Shown here: positions 1-13,359 of the stretch, piece by piece
How positions within the stretch are numbered: position 1 is the stretch's first letter
Layout of the letters: the number at the start of each line of letters is the position of its first letter
DNA from: Parelaphostrongylus tenuis
Lineage: Eukaryota > Nematoda > Chromadorea > Rhabditida > Metastrongylidae
Assembly (NCBI GenBank): GCA_019055375.1
Contig: JAHQIW010000902.1
Location: 274,109 to 338,108 of the forward strand
Length of the DNA stretch: 64,000 nucleotides
Direction of reading: 5' to 3'
Position numbers and translations under genes: made by a program
Notes under the pieces: generated by a model
What the model was told of the DNA's origin: nothing
Databases searched by the model: none
The model's input: only the letters and a program-made list of their open reading frames with translations

Positions 1-260
1 CCTTTCTCTAAGGTCATTCGTGCATGAGTAGCAAGCGAACATACTTCCACGACGGCTCCATCTCAGAGCGAATATAGGTAACCTGTGCACCATAGTGTTC
101 ACAAGAAAGTGAGCAGTTGAACGATACCAGGACCATGCAATTCAATTGCTTTTGATTAATAAATTTGTTGCCCATTGCTCTAGTGTCAAAACTTATGGAA
201 TGACCTAATACTGCACATAATCCCACTTGTTCGATCCATCCCTTTCTCAAAATCAGCTCG
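1..260 (+). repeat. Half of foldback MITE family M1 (cut by window edge)
   Basis: This stretch repeats, with scattered differences, the right arms of two complete foldback copies at 40,220-40,395 and 52,580-52,755. Shared landmarks are a 'gcatgagtagcaagcgaa' block, a 'ccacgac.gctccatctc' block and a final 'attgctctagtg' block. Only one arm lies in the window, so the other arm is presumably to the left of base 1. It has no coding capacity; the 78-codon open frame on the minus strand is fortuitous. Confidence 0.75.
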
Positions 261-379
261 TCGATCAGTAGTGGAGAAGATAGATTTGTACTTATTTACC
301 TACTAACGACAGGTTTCCATGAATTGTGCTGACTTTATCACATTATCCATTCGCTTCTTTGCCTCGCAACTGTTAACTA

Positions 380-1490
380 TGGTGATGGTTGTGCATCTAC
401 GCGCCGTTTGCCGTTTACTTATTAAGTATTCTTCCAATATGTAAGCCAATCTTTTTTTTTACTTGGCTGATCTTATTTAACTCCGTCTCTGTTTAGCTAT
501 CAAATCCTGAGAAGACGGCGCTATCGTCAGCAAAGCGAAAGTTCAATAGGAGTTTTTCGTCAATACGTACGCCTTACGCGTCCCAATTGAGTGACTTCAT
601 TATTCAATACAATGCGGCAGTCAGCTGTCGACAAAAAGCTGTACTTTTATGTTGCAATTCCGACAACGCAAACTAGTGTTCGTATGTAGGACAGGTCGAC
701 CTTGGTCAACGAGCGCTGATAGGATTGCATTTGCTTCGGCGCTCTCAAACATTTCTCATTGTCGATAAAGGTTCGCACAAGTGTCAGATGGTACTTCCAA
801 CAGACTTCGATACTCGTGACACGGTTTGAATGCGGCTAATGTAGCAACATCGCTATCGAAATATTGCTTGCTCAAATTGCTGCTCTTAAAAACTTTTGAA
901 GCTGTGAGGGGATATTCTTCGTGGAGAGCCTACAGAGTACAGTGAACAACTATATTGGGCAATAGCTACAAGGAATGATCCCTACAATTATCCTTCTTGA
1001 GCAGAATGACTGTGTGTGACGTCGTCCACTGATCTGAGATTCTTTCTTTTGAAAACAGGATACCATATGATTGGCGAGAATTACATTCAAATGTGTCTTC
1101 CAACTCGGAGGAAGTAGTGGTAATACTGTCGTATCTTTCAGCTGTGGCTATATAATCCCAGACGGTTTCACTGCAATGGAGCTTTCAAGCACAAAAATTC
1201 GGAGAAAGAAAAGAGGAGCGTAAAACTCTCCTCATAAAGAGTTATATTTCATGGCGGAATGTTATAAATTTCACCTTATTTCACTAGATTACTGATGCCA
1301 TGTTGCGGACGACCATTTGTTCACCAAGGCGATCTCGGATCAAACCGGCTAGCCTCTTTAGAAAAAAATCTGATGCAGAAGTTCCAACGAACAACGGTTC
1401 TAAATAGAAGAGAATCACCCAATGAAAATCTTCAATTAGCGGTGCTCCATTTCCTCGGATTAGACTCGATGTGATACTAACACCCACACT
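380..1490 (-). pseudogene. RTE-type LINE relic, family 2, reverse transcriptase region
   Basis: Conceptual translation of the minus strand, moving between frames, gives the reverse transcriptase of a strongylid RTE-like LINE. In order come a fingers segment (ILANHMVSCFQKK, near 1,060-1,090), a segment matching the K-G-D...YRPICLL region (940-1,010), TFIDNEK (about 765-785), ESAEANAILSALVDQG (about 705-755) and NFRFADDSAVFSG (about 495-545), which keeps the catalytic FADD. Stops and frameshifts separate these blocks, so the element is dead. The upstream part near 1,284-1,487 aligns only weakly to the linker before the RT. Only part of a usual about 3 kb element remains. The 3' end is lost near a MITE arm at 1-260. 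Confidence 0.8.
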
Positions 1491-1499
1491 GCAGGTGCG

Positions 1500-4400
1500 A
1501 CCACCTATGAATCACCTGAGTCGGAGCAACCGGATTCTGAAGAAAACGAAGACGGCGAGATGATGGTCATGCAAATCTTGCTATAGCATCCTTGAGTTAT
1601 CTCAATTATCAAGGCATCACTTAGTGACGACCATTATCGACTGAAGTATGTCTTCAAAGTTAAGACAGTCAGTTGAGTTTCGGCGCATCTGAGTCATATG
1701 TGAATCACGTCGACCATTAAATTGACGTCAAATAGATGACGCACTGAGCAAACTGAAAAGCCAAATTTGTAGTTTATTGTTCAATATTGGGAGTAACTAC
1801 TTTTTTCTATTTGCAGTGACTAAGTAAATCATTTAAGCAATTGCATTTGATGACAGATTCTCATTAGCAAAGAAGTCGAAGAAGTCGCAAACTGCTCAAG
1901 GTCCAATATGGTTCACTTTAGAAAACACCTAAAAACTTTCACTATAATAGAGGAGCTAATTCATATGTTGCAGATAAAATTAAGCGCAAAATTTGAAGAT
2001 GAGAGAAATTCCAAGATTCAACTTTTACTTGCGACATTGTTTCTAACAGGTCGGCGAAGTAATCGCCCAAGGAAAGAGGAGTATGAAACCGCGGTACTGA
2101 AATATATCTAAAGCGGATGTTCCGCTTGCTTAAGAACAGGTGAGTATCTCTGGGATTGTGAGCAAAAAAGCAGAAATTTTCGAAAACTCCCTCCGTTCAG
2201 CGCTTCATAAAAGTTTTCACTAGAGAGAACACCTAAATAAAAGTACAATAACCAGATTCCAAACTCCTCAACAACAGTAGCTCTGACTTTTTCCGTTTCA
2301 GTGAAGAAATCTGGCACGTACGTATAGCATTCTAAACTGCGATTGTTTGAAAAATACGAAAAAGGAGGCTCCTACACGCAATCTATGAAGACCGTATGCG
2401 AAGAGTGGAGATAATATCACCTGAAGGGCAAGAGCTGTGCCATTCCCGGAACAGTCAAATCACTAGGAGATGAAGTTCTGCAGATGATATTATAACGTTG
2501 ATGATGTAGACAAAAACAAACATTCCAACAAGTGACTTTCAACGCCATCACAGCAATGACGAGATAAGCCGCTTTATCTCAAAATTATTCGAGTGGCCAA
2601 CATCTTCACAGCCAACTGACATAGATTGTGAAAAACTGAGAATCATAGACATTACTGCTTAAGAGATAACGAATCATGTCAGGAAATTTTATGTCAACTC
2701 ACTTATCTTTGGCATCAACTTTATCGTTTCCTAGCATTATTAAGTTCACATCGTTAATGCTCATGATGGTTGTTGTACATATGTGTGTATATATTTTGAT
2801 GTATTTAGGTTGTTCGTTATAAAAATAGATCTTATCCGAAAATTCCGCATGGCGCGACAAATCAAGACGGGTCAAAGAGCAGTACTTTATGCAAAGCATA
2901 CAACCAACGACTCAACTATCACTGAAACTGATATAGTAGTTCCATTAGGGAAAAGACAAAGAGTGGATACCTCCCACAAAAGCATAGTATACCTATATGA
3001 ATACAACGCTATTTAGTTGCAGTAAAAAGGAAAGTTATGCATGAAATAATAGTAAGGAATAGCATTCTATTTGAAGCAAACTACATGTGTAAAATATTCT
3101 AGCGATCCCAAACGACAAACTAAGCAGTTGAGGAAACGTCCTAGTGAGCTAAAAATCGAGCTTTGACTATGAGGCATTTGAAAAAATTGAGTATTGGTCC
3201 GCTGTTAACAGCACACGATAGCTTTAATGCCAGCCGTTATCAGTGAAATCAATTCGTTCTTCTTTTGGGGAGAATCGCGACCAATGTTTGCAGTTGAATT
3301 TTTAACAGTGCAAAGGTGAAACATTGAAGAGCACCATCGTTCAATGCCTAGTGGAATTCTGCTAGTTCCAAAAGAGGCATCACCATTTCCTGCTGGGTGG
3401 GATTTCCGCTTGTTTATTTGTTTTCGCGTTTAAAAAATGGATTTCGGTGCAAAAATTGAAAAACATTCGTGTAACGGGCTCGGAAAGAATTCGAAAAAAA
3501 TCATACCAGAAGAAGGGAAGCCACATTATGTAGGAGGAGATCAAGTTCAATATGAACTCTTCGTTGCTGAGAGTAGGTGTCGAGATGACGTTTTTTCAAT
3601 CACATGCGTTGCATTCAAAGCATGGCGGACGCTGTGTCGGTCGCTACTATGTTAACGGAAAACGACGCAATGAATGGAATTTGTCGTTTAGCTTTAGAAA
3701 CATTGCGCAGCACAGCACATTATGCTGAATCATCAATAACAAAATAAGAAAACAAGAACCGTTTCAGTCACTCGATTACGAAATGCTCGGCATTATAATC
3801 ATAAATAAATGCTAGATGCGTGTTCTACGTGTTCTACTAAACCATGAAAGATTGGAGAATATCACAGCTGAAACTATTTGAAAACTTATTAGTTACCTAA
3901 AAAATATATGTTTGAAGTGCTTGACGTGCGTTTACATGCCCAAAATGGCTTTTACTATATTTTGTATCAGCAAGAGAAGTAACGTGTTAGACGCTGTGAT
4001 TGCTAATGTCTTCTTGCGGCTTCTGCCACCTGTGGCAGTTCCTTCCCTTCAACACCTATGAACAACAATTGCTTCAATAGCCCTAATTCATCTATATCGG
4101 TGATGAGCTTGGATTAGCTCAGTACTTTTATACTATGAGAAGCAGTTTGATGTTTATCTCACGAGCATCATTCGCCATAACTACAATCAGCTTCTTGTTT
4201 TCGTTATGCGTATGTATATGATGGTGGCATTTAAAGTGGTTCTAGATAAAACTTCAAGAAAAGGAGTTTTTGATGGCATTGCTTCCTCAGCTAGTCAAAA
4301 AAAGCTTCCGACGTAACGTATTTCCTTTACCGTTTGCGGTTTGCCTATAGACTTCATCGGTTACGATTGAATGATATATCGTTGAAGAACTCTGACCTAA

Positions 4401-4870
4401 TTTACAGGTTCAGCTAGTGTCTGACATTGTGCATGTTTCGGATTCCACAAAGTTTCTTCATCCTTTTTTCTTCTACGTTTGAGCCATATCCGTCGCATTG
4501 TTGGTACCAAGAATTTTCGCTCTCAAAGAGTATTGTAATGTAAAACTACGTACAAGAACAGACAGAGGCACTGGGAGTTTAGGACGAAAGATCTCGGCCA
4601 TTTTAGGCGAATTTTCCATGAATCTATAGCGTGGCACAGTATATTTATAATAGGGGCAAATTCAAATGTGTAATAAATATAAGGAAATTACTAATGTCTA
4701 GCACTTGCCACAGGTGATAGAAGGTGCATGAAAATCTCACACACAAGACTTTGTCAGATGTGAAACATCATCTCATTAGTTGATTCAAATTCGGCCGTAA
4801 GCGATTTATGGCGTGCTTCATTTGATCATTAAAGGACCAATGCAAGCATATTATATGGGCAATGAACTTA
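1500..4870. other. No gene recognised
   Basis: Short open frames (1,908-2,111 plus; 2,783-3,016 plus; 3,437-3,655 plus) have no recognisable motif, no consistent splice chain and are no longer than chance in AT-rich DNA. I see no inverted repeat or SINE head here. Confidence 0.5.
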
Positions 4871-4879
4871 TAAAGTTTA

Positions 4880-5035
4880 CTCTTTACTTTTCCTTCTCTG
4901 TCGTCCACCCTCTTCCTGCTCGTTATTTTCCTCTCATCCTTTAACCTCAGACATTCTTTCTTACCTGATGCTCTTGATTCTTTTTTTCATTTCCTCTCTT
5001 TTTCCGTCTGTCTCTTTTTCATTTCGCTATCGACT
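4880..5035 (+). repeat. Polypyrimidine-rich tract
   Basis: About 150 bases are strongly enriched in C and T on the plus strand, with runs such as 'ttcctctctttttccg'. Such strand-asymmetric tracts are common low-complexity DNA in introns and intergenic regions. No function is inferred. Confidence 0.6.
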
Positions 5036-5444
5036 ATCAGCAACGCCAATATTCAACTCAAGAAAGCCGTCATTTGAGAAACTGCGGAACTTGCTCGTCA
5101 GATTTCTGATAGCATTGTTAGAGGCACGAACGTGCTAAACGTACAATAGACTATTAAAAATGTATGATCTTTTGCGCCAATAAAAAACTCCTATTTCGAA
5201 AGTAATCTGAAAAGAAAACATATATTTGAACAAGTCAATGGCAATAAATTTGTTGTGTTATCAGAACACTTCCTATGACGAAACGGAAAATCATAAGCTT
5301 TATTGAGTTCCATTTTCCACCTTGTGAAAGCAACAGTGCCCACGGCCGACTTCCTCTTAATTTAGAATTAATCAATCATGCACTCAAAATTAAGGTCACG
5401 AGATCTTCTGGCGATACTATTGTAAAATCTACCTGAGTTGCTGA

Positions 5445-5620
5445 TTTGACCTTCCAAGACCCTAAAGAAATGGAATTCGCCGAAATGTGCCTCAATTATG
5501 AATCTAAAAATAGTGTGATATTGACGAATGTGGCTTAGTTTCCGTTAACTTGACCTTCAAGGCCTTGAAAAAGGCAAAAATAGCCGAAATGTGACTATTG
5601 TGGATGAATAGGTAGTATAA
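5445..5620 (+). repeat. Imperfect two-unit tandem duplication
   Basis: Two diverged units of roughly 90-100 bp each carry a 'ttgaccttc.a.g.c' block followed about 30 bp later by 'gccgaaatgtg'. They sit head to tail. They resemble a small local duplication, not a satellite array. Confidence 0.45.
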
Positions 5621-6475
5621 CAAGAAACTTGCGCCTGCTCTCAAATAAAACAGTATATTAATTAACAGATAGAAATAGCGAGAGAAACAGAACTCTGAGC
5701 ATAACTAGCAGCTCTAAAGTGGACCATTGTCATAATACAAAGGCAAGAATAATTCATGTTCAAGTGGTAACGTTTTCTACATAGTTGATACAACTACAAG
5801 AATACCGAGAGTGAATAAAATTTGGAATTCAATGAGGCCTCGAGCCCCGATTATCCTCTTAGGAGCTCATGTTTGACGCAGTACACAATTTCACTCTGAG
5901 CATATCCTTAAAATATTTGATGGTAATTTTCGTTTGATTTCAGCACTTCCTTTCATGTAAACGTTGGTAGCCACATTAAGTCAAGCTGAGTGGGCTGGAG
6001 CGGCGTTATAAAAGAAAAAAAAATAAAGCTTTTGCCGTTAACTAATGCTCTATGGAAGAGCGTGTACCAAACTTTGCCAGTCACAATGGAGGTATATTAA
6101 TCCAATGGAATTACACATTCGGCCTACTTCAAATGCAGGCGACTGTCGATATATAAAATAAGTGTTTTCGTAGTTGTAGACAACTATGAGGCCAATTTTC
6201 TGACCTCCAGTGGATGAAGGTGTTAGTCAGTTTGGGTCACGATCCAATCATGGTAATACCTACAATGCAAGGCAGCTCTAATCACTGTTCTATATACTCA
6301 TTCACAGTCACAATAGATCTTCACAACATTAGCAGTGAAACACATCAATAAATCAAGAAATATTCAGCGTTGTTGAGTGATGTACAAAACCTGGACGTCA
6401 GATGACATTTAAACCCCTGTTTCACTTTTTGCAGGGCGCATGAATAACTATTTGCACTACCGACTCCCGTTTTGC

Positions 6476-6620
6476 CATCACTCTTTTCACGTCACAACGT
6501 ATCGCCTTAGGAAAGAGTGATATGCGGGTTCGAGTCGCGCCTGACGTTGAAGACTTACACATCACTCAACATCATTGGATATACTTGTAACATCATAACA
6601 TCGTTAAAAGCGGCTAAATA
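6476..6620 (+). repeat. tRNA-derived SINE family C, copy 1
   Basis: A B-box-like sequence (gcgggttcgagtcgcgcc, about 6,526-6,543) is followed by a body containing 'catcactcaacatcattgg' and 'catcgttaaaagcggctaa'. The same body occurs at 7,585-7,648 and, more diverged, at 60,447-60,515. The A-box side is decayed. The tRNA-like head plus unrelated body in several dispersed copies is the signature of a SINE mobilised by LINE machinery. Confidence 0.75.
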
Positions 6621-7000
6621 AGAAGAATTCTATTCGTCAAAAAGCATATTTTATACAACCACTTCTTCAAGTCAAAAGATAACTTCTATTACTTCTTTCA
6701 AAAAAAAAAAAAACGATTTTCTCTCCCGCCATCGATACTAACATTCAAGTTTTGGAATTAGTTTGAGGTAAGTCATTAAACATATTCAATGAAAGATTGA
6801 TAGCACTTCTAGTTCTTGCTCATGAGTAGGTGCGTAAACCACATACCGACCGCACTGAACGCTGCCAGCTGAGTGCAGTCCGCTGAGAATACTTCTATCG
6901 CTGGTCATCGTTTGATATATGCAAAGCACTCGAGCATTACCAACCGGATGGAAACAAACCACCAGTGAATTTACAATTCATTGATTCACGTTTACAAGGA

Positions 7001-7189
7001 TATAACATGTTTTGAGCCATGGTCTAAGTGGGCCTGTTTCGCCCTACCGAGACTCATCAGGCGCACCGTCTCGGTTCAGCCGATCCCTTGAGCCACTATG
7101 GAGGAATCGACGACGAGCAATAGATGAGTCCCGCTATGACGAAACAGTCGTCTGTAGAGCATTCAGACCATGGCTCAAGACATGATATA
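7001..7189. mobile_element. Foldback MITE family M2, copy 1
   Basis: The left arm (7,001-7,041) and right arm (about 7,137-7,189) are inverted copies sharing 'ttgagccatggtct' and 'tgtttcg'. The centre holds 'gccgatcccttgagcc.cta', also found in the longer copy at 55,051-55,424. No coding capacity. Transposed non-autonomously, presumably; the driving transposase is not identifiable. Confidence 0.8.
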
Positions 7190-7504
7190 TACTATACGAT
7201 TATTATTGCCTCAGCAAGGTCTATAAAAACGCGGTCTAAAGGAGAGGTATGATTCACGTTGGATTTTCAAATAGTTATTACTGACGTACATCTTATCCAT
7301 TGTAATTTAGTGAACCTAGAATCTAGAAATTTAAAAGTGCCTGCCCAGACGGTCACTGAAAATAAAATTGAATTGCCCTGAAAAGATCTTGAGAAATGTC
7401 TTATGCATGACTCATCATAAAACTAATTATTCTCTAAGCGATTATAGTCGTCCTAACATCCAGCACGCATTGTGTCACAGGAAGAGTAATGGTAGAATAG
7501 GAGC

Positions 7505-7650
7505 ATAAGTAGGGCAAATGATTAGCACGCGCCCCAGGAAAAGGTGAAATGCGGAGTGGACTACTGCTTGATGTTTAAAGTTCCGCATATCACTCAACAT
7601 CATTGCATACATGTTTGTAACACCGTAACACCGCTACAGCGGTTAAATGA
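7505..7650 (+). repeat. tRNA-derived SINE family C, copy 2
   Basis: An A-box-like 'atgattagcacgcgcc' head is followed by a corrupted B-box region and the family body (catatcactcaacatcattg, then gtaacaccgtaacaccgcta, then agcggttaaa). It is the best preserved body of the three copies and lies in the same orientation as copy 1, about 1 kb away, on the other side of the M2 foldback. Confidence 0.75.
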
Positions 7651-8029
7651 ATGTTTGATAGTTGATTATACATATATCACAGATGTCTCATTCGTAGAGT
7701 TGTTCAAGCACGAATACGAAGAAATTCAGTTGGCGTCATTTGAAGAATTATACCGCTTTGAATACGAAATTTGAAGCTCGTTCTAGTGTCGTACAAATGT
7801 CGATGTACGCTGAAGTGACTTGGTAACAATGGGCAGTTAATCAACATGCAGTATACTTTAATGATCCATTCTGCAGCAGTCGGATTAGTATCAGCTGACA
7901 CATAGGAGAACAAACCTTTAATTCGGGTTTTCACTAAATCTTGGTGTGGCATGATCATTGTCTTGTTTCATATTTATAGCGCAGCATGAAGTTTAATTGA
8001 TAATCTTCTTTATTACTCTTCACGCTTTA

Positions 8030-8420
8030 GGTGCCTAGATTTCACAAGAGCCACGATGGCTTGTCATTTTCACAGCAGTCAATCCTGCGATATTGGTCTT
8101 CGTAGTCATCTCATCGAGACAAATGAGATAGGGTGGACTAGCGCATCAGTGAAATATGTAACCGCGCTTAACTGACCTAAATTCTCTTAACACTGCTCCA
8201 AGATACGCGAAGGTGCTTGAGCAGTTGTCGACCGATATAATTTGCTTCTTTGGTCAAAACGCATCGTTCTGTCCTATACAGTCAGCGTGTCTAGAGTTCT
8301 GTAGGAAAGGGCGGCACTGAGAAGAATATTTCACCGATGCGGTGATTCACTCTATTTGATCCGTCTCTACGACGTCTTGAAAAACGAACATTGCAAGAGG
8401 AACAACTGCTGTGGACATTC
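8030..8420 (-). pseudogene. Possible LINE reverse-transcriptase 3' remnant
   Basis: Minus-strand translation in mixed frames gives STFAYLGAVLREF (about 8,190-8,235) followed by a block ALVHPISF (near 8,125-8,150). These resemble the YLG thumb motif and the later 'ALV.PI..YG' segment of LINE reverse transcriptases. The rest is too decayed to place. This is a weak call; it could be chance. Confidence 0.35.
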
Positions 8421-8429
8421 GACTTCGGC

Positions 8430-10680
8430 TTGAATTATTATAGTCAAGATAGGGAAATATCCTCAATGGTTCATTTGTGGTACACAATTAGTAACTCAAC
8501 ATTGACAGTTGATGTATTGCTTTTATAGAGTCATAACCACTCTTTGCCTAATTTTCAGTTAATTTTTCATTCGATATCGAATAGCTGGGAAGAAGTTGTG
8601 AAATAAGCTTTTCAAGAGTATGACTAAGCCACACTCATCTTGCAAAGTAATAAGGAGAACGATTTCGAGTGGGACTAGTGAAAATCAAATGAACCGCATT
8701 GTTTATACGTATCAGGGTATCACAATACAATTTAGTAATCTCTGAAAGCAGGTCACAAATTATGGAGAACACATGGTAAAAGTTTTCTGAGATTTTCGAC
8801 TAAGCATCAAATTTGCTACGTTTTCATCCCATATTTGAGACGTATATACAGAAAGAACCGCAAAATGATCAAAATACATTACTAGGATGTTTATTTGTGC
8901 TTTAAAATTCCTACGTATTATTGTAGATTTTCCACTGACCAAAAGCCGCCAAGCCGCTCAGCAGAACAGTGACCACAGATGACACGTCAGTGAATAGTAA
9001 CCAAAGAAGAATGTAGGAGAATTTGCTACTGAATCGCTCCATCAGTCCATTTTCTAAAAGTAAAACTATTTTGTTCAAGAGAGCACAGTGAAGGGGAATG
9101 AGGAGCTACTCGATGGCTATGTGGGAGGTAAAGTTGGGTGTTGGTAAATATTGGCTAAATTGGAGAATTTGAGAGACGAGATAATACACCATAACAATTA
9201 TCTAAAATAGTTTGATAGCAGACTGCATTACACTCTGTTTTTTTTATTTTATTCCCTTGTTTTTTCATAGTTTATTCAATGCTATAAAATCGCCGATAAA
9301 AATGTCGATCAGTCCCTAAAGAAGCATGCATTTGACTTCATTGGCAACCTCGGAAGTAATCGAATACATACCTGATCTTCAGAATGACTCGTTGTGGCCT
9401 ACCGATATAACAATGTGGTACCAATTTACCGAACCCGTGATGATTGAAGGCATTATAGGCTTCGAACGCCCGGATTGGGGCCTTGTTTGTGTTACAAAGT
9501 CTATCTAAACACTGTGACACCCTTGCCACCACTGAATTACTGTACTCGGGATCCCAGGTATAATATGGATAAAAAAAGTCGACTCAGGGATTTTACAAAT
9601 CATCCCCCTTTCTCACACAAACGATCATCCTTTGTGGTTTAAGGCAATTCTTACTCTAGATCGACCATTGTTTTAAAATACATCAATGAATGGGACAATC
9701 TATATGCTCGAGCGCGCTCACCTATTCCTACACCACCATGAATAACAGCGTCCAAACTATGCATGGACGAAGAAAGTATTTTCTATTAAGTTATCAGCAA
9801 TATGCCATTACTATGCTTTTGACTTGAAAATTTTTGAAGCATAAATCAAACTTCTCCATGTTCATTAAACTAGACTGTCCTATAATCCAAAGATCCTCGC
9901 TCTATCATTTTGTTGTAGTCATGGTAAGACTTATTTCAATCATTTTTCAAAGTTCAATCTGTAAAAGGCGCACTCTCCATGTTTGAGTTGCGCCAGCAGC
10001 AATGAAGTTGGATTTTATTTTGTATCGACTCCTTGAGGAGAGATTTTTGTAGTGCTTTCGATAAAAGTGTCCAGGAAATGGATACGAAGGAGAAACCATG
10101 ATAACTATATCAATAAATATAAACAGTGCAGTGCTCCAGAACTCCTGGATCTTCAAGAACCAGCAGACTGGCTGACAGCTTATGTTTGATTACACAAAAC
10201 TAATGAGTCACATATACGGTCGACAAAAATCACTCACGGGAGTCGACAAGTCCTGCAAAGTTAAGTAACTGATTTTAATTTTAGAATGAATTTTTTAGAT
10301 TGTCAAGTTTGTGAGACTACTGTAGTCCACCAAGCTTGTTAAACATAATGTGATACAGGTCTCATTGACTGGAAAAAAAGCATCTGTATTCATGATTAAC
10401 GTGTGTCAGAACAATTAGAGCCGCAGTACGGAAACAGAAGACAGGCACGAGTACCTTAAAACGTCATAAAATCTACCCAGTAGGACTACATGTAAAGGAT
10501 TACGATGCACGCGAAAGAAGATCCTTCCAAGACTGTCTAAATCACTCATTCTCATAATATGTTTGCGGATGAAAGCAGAAACTCGCGTTGTTCAATGATG
10601 AAAGGATTTGTCAATCAGTAAGAGAGAGCTTCACATTTTTTATCTTATTACTTCAAAAAAAGCACAACAAGAACTAAACA
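8430..10680. other. No gene recognised
   Basis: A plus-strand frame at 9,326-9,508 and a hydrophobic minus frame at 9,947-10,156 are open but have no supporting splice chain or motif I recognise. No repeat family defined elsewhere in the window was seen here. Confidence 0.45.
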
Positions 10681-10689
10681 CATATGACC

Positions 10690-13010
10690 GTATCAGCTTT
10701 CCTTCCGTATAGTCGGGTGACTCGAGCGGGCAGTGGTAATACTTCCATTTCTCAGTATCGCATGCACTTCTCGCTCTACGCTTGTGCCCTGGACATTCTG
10801 AGGAAATTGCTAACAAAACACGTTCACCGGTGGCCGTTCAAGTGCACTCCATGTCCGGCCCACCTTATCTTCGACAGCTCGGAGTGTAGAACGGCATCGT
10901 TGAACTTCGATCGTTGGCGTACGTTAGGACTTCAAATACTTTCTTTCATTTGCGAGATGTAGGATACTCCTAGAGTCGACCTTTCAACTGCGCGTCCAAT
11001 AACGCCAAGTGATTGTTCATCCTGCTTACGTAGAAACTGGTTTCTTCGGCACATGTCAAGGCAACAATAATTGCCGAGTTAAAAAGGCGGGCACGGAGTC
11101 TCATATTCTTCGTCCTCTTCACTTCATCCTCGGTGCTCCTAAAAGCTCTTCAAGCCGCTCGATTCCTCCTGGTCAACTCCAAAACTATCGCATTTTGGAC
11201 GCTTTGGGAGGTGGTAGTGATTAATTGTGGTGAGATTGCATCGCCTTGCCAAACATATCTTCTTAGGCCGATGTCAAAATTCTTTATAGAATGGCAATAC
11301 TTTGGTTGTAATATTTTAACATAACTCACGAAGTAGCTCTATATACTAATGGGACGCCCTGGTTTCCCAAAATTCTAAGCCACTTCTATTTACACAGAAT
11401 CGAAGGCCTTATTCAAATCGATGTTAGTCAGACAGCGTTAGTTTGTACTCCCGTGAAACTACAATGAGTCTTGTGGTCGCGTGGATGTAGTCTAGGGTAC
11501 TAAATCCTTTTCGGAACCTTACCTGTTCGCATGGCTGTCCTTCGTCCAGTGCTCTGTCAAACCTGTTTAGGATTTGACTCGTGTGAAGAGTTCATAGACG
11601 GTGGACAGCAAGTAATGGGCGATAGTTGTCTACGTCGTGAAGATCTCCATTTTTGAACATTAACACAATTTTTCTAGTTTTCTATTAATTGAAAAAGTTG
11701 CGTTTTAATTGCTAGAGAGTAAAGTAACGATATCTCTCCAAGCGCCAGCTAATGACTGAAATACATCCCAGTTTATGGTAGTTTTGGGACTTCGCTGCTT
11801 GAATTTAGCGGCTTTCTTTTCTTTCCGCGGAAAACGAAACGTTGGGTGAAGGAGACGATGGTCTGATCCTGTGTAGAACTTAGCAACAACAGCAACATCG
11901 GTCAGGCAAAACCTTCGATCTACTACGTTATGGTCTACTTTGTTGTGTCCCTCTCCATTAGGAGCCTCCCACAGTTACCGCTGAGAGTTAGGCTTTTGCA
12001 GTTGTTAATGACCATGAATGATTCTAGTCTTCATGATAAGCTAAGATAGCCTCTCACTCTGTTCGTTCCATTCTGGCCCATGGTCCCAATGTGACGTTCC
12101 TCAGACGTCTTCTAGGTGAAATTTTCGCGTTAGAATCTCCAGCAATGACCTTGAAGAATGTATGGTCCTATGAAAAACTTTCGCGGTACATACAGAACGT
12201 TTCGATTTCGTTTTCGTCATGGCTTGTTGTTGATATGTAAGCAGCGAACGTGGTCAAAGCCGGCATTGTCCCACATCCTTTCAACCGCTGTCGTCCTAGA
12301 CGGATTATTAGTTGTTCGAATGAATCGATGTTTACGGTCAAATTCAATATGGCGACAACGCTTACGCCACCGACTCCTCTGTGATTACATGCTTCAAAAA
12401 ACAGTTTTTCTCCGGTGTCATGAAGAGAGTAAAAAAGATGACATCTTCTCGTCTCAGCCAGACCAGTGACGTCGTACCTTGTCCTTTTCGCTTGCTTCAA
12501 TTGATCTTCTTATGCGGAATCGTGTACAAGTGTTCGTGCGTTATAGGTACAGATCGTCATCTTAGTCCGTTCCTATTTTGACAGCCTTGTTGGCCCTGAG
12601 ATTTCAGCAGCCTCTCCGTACTCGTCCTACCCGGCGCTATCGTGTCGGGAAGTCCGCCGGGGCAGGGGAATGAGGCCCATTATTGCTGTTTCCGACCTTT
12701 TGATGCCCCAGTGTACAGCTTGCTAGGCTCTGAACGTGGGGGTCTGGGTATCCACGAATATCTTGCCAATCTTTCTTGGAGGAGCGGGAGGAGCTTACGA
12801 GTTGGAAGCGACTCTCACCGCCTCCCATGTACTTCCCAGTCGCTTCTTTAAAGGCTTTTGGCCATTTTGACTCGTAGAAAAGAGGTGTGTCAAATTGGCG
12901 CTGCAGAAGCTGGGAGCTCATTTTCTCAATCCACCTGCGTCTGTGGGGAAGCACATGGTTGATTTTGTTTCGCGCTTGATTCCTCTGTCAACCACCTGAG
13001 GAAGCGTTAC
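10690..13010 (-). pseudogene. RTE-type LINE relic, family 1 (5' UTR, endonuclease, RT, C-terminus)
   Basis: This is the most complete LINE in the window, reading right to left. A 5' leader (about 13,010-12,570) precedes an ORF beginning MTICTYNARTL at 12,560. The apurinic-type EEP endonuclease follows: GLAETRR (ETRR active-site region), GVGGVSV, then AGDSNAKI (canonical GDFNAKI) and an intact GSDHRLL at about 11,850. An internal deletion near 11,700 joins the endonuclease to the RT segment GDLHDVDNYRP (about 11,610-11,640) and FRKGFSTLDYIH. The C-terminal part includes ELSKIRWAGH (about 10,840-10,870). Several stops and frameshifts kill it. The FADD catalytic block is missing. It lies head to head with the family-1 copy at 13,360-14,830. 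Confidence 0.85.
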
Positions 13011-13359
13011 GTGACCTTGCGACTAACTGGGCGGGATTCCTCAAGAAGGAGATCCATGGTAGAGATCTGATGGAACGGCAAACCCATCCTTTTTTTATTT
13101 CGTATGTCACTGAGAGAAAGTGGCTATCAAAGAGATTCGGGCAGTAAATGGAATGTTTGTTTACTATCTCTCTGGAATCTGAAACTGTTAAGCCAGAGCC
13201 TCGCAGCTCAGCTTCTCTCTTTGATTACAGAATTCCCACAAAACTCCTTTTTGAGGGATCTATGCCGAATAGTCGCGCGGACACGTAGCACTCCACTCTT
13301 CAAGGCAGTGCGTAGGGAAATTTATGCTGAGTGAAAGCGATTGTACGCTTTCCAGAGAC

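Noticed and set aside
1495..1586. Acidic 29-residue last exon after a good acceptor
   Set aside because: It lies at the edge of a LINE relic on the opposite strand and no upstream exon with matching phase was found.
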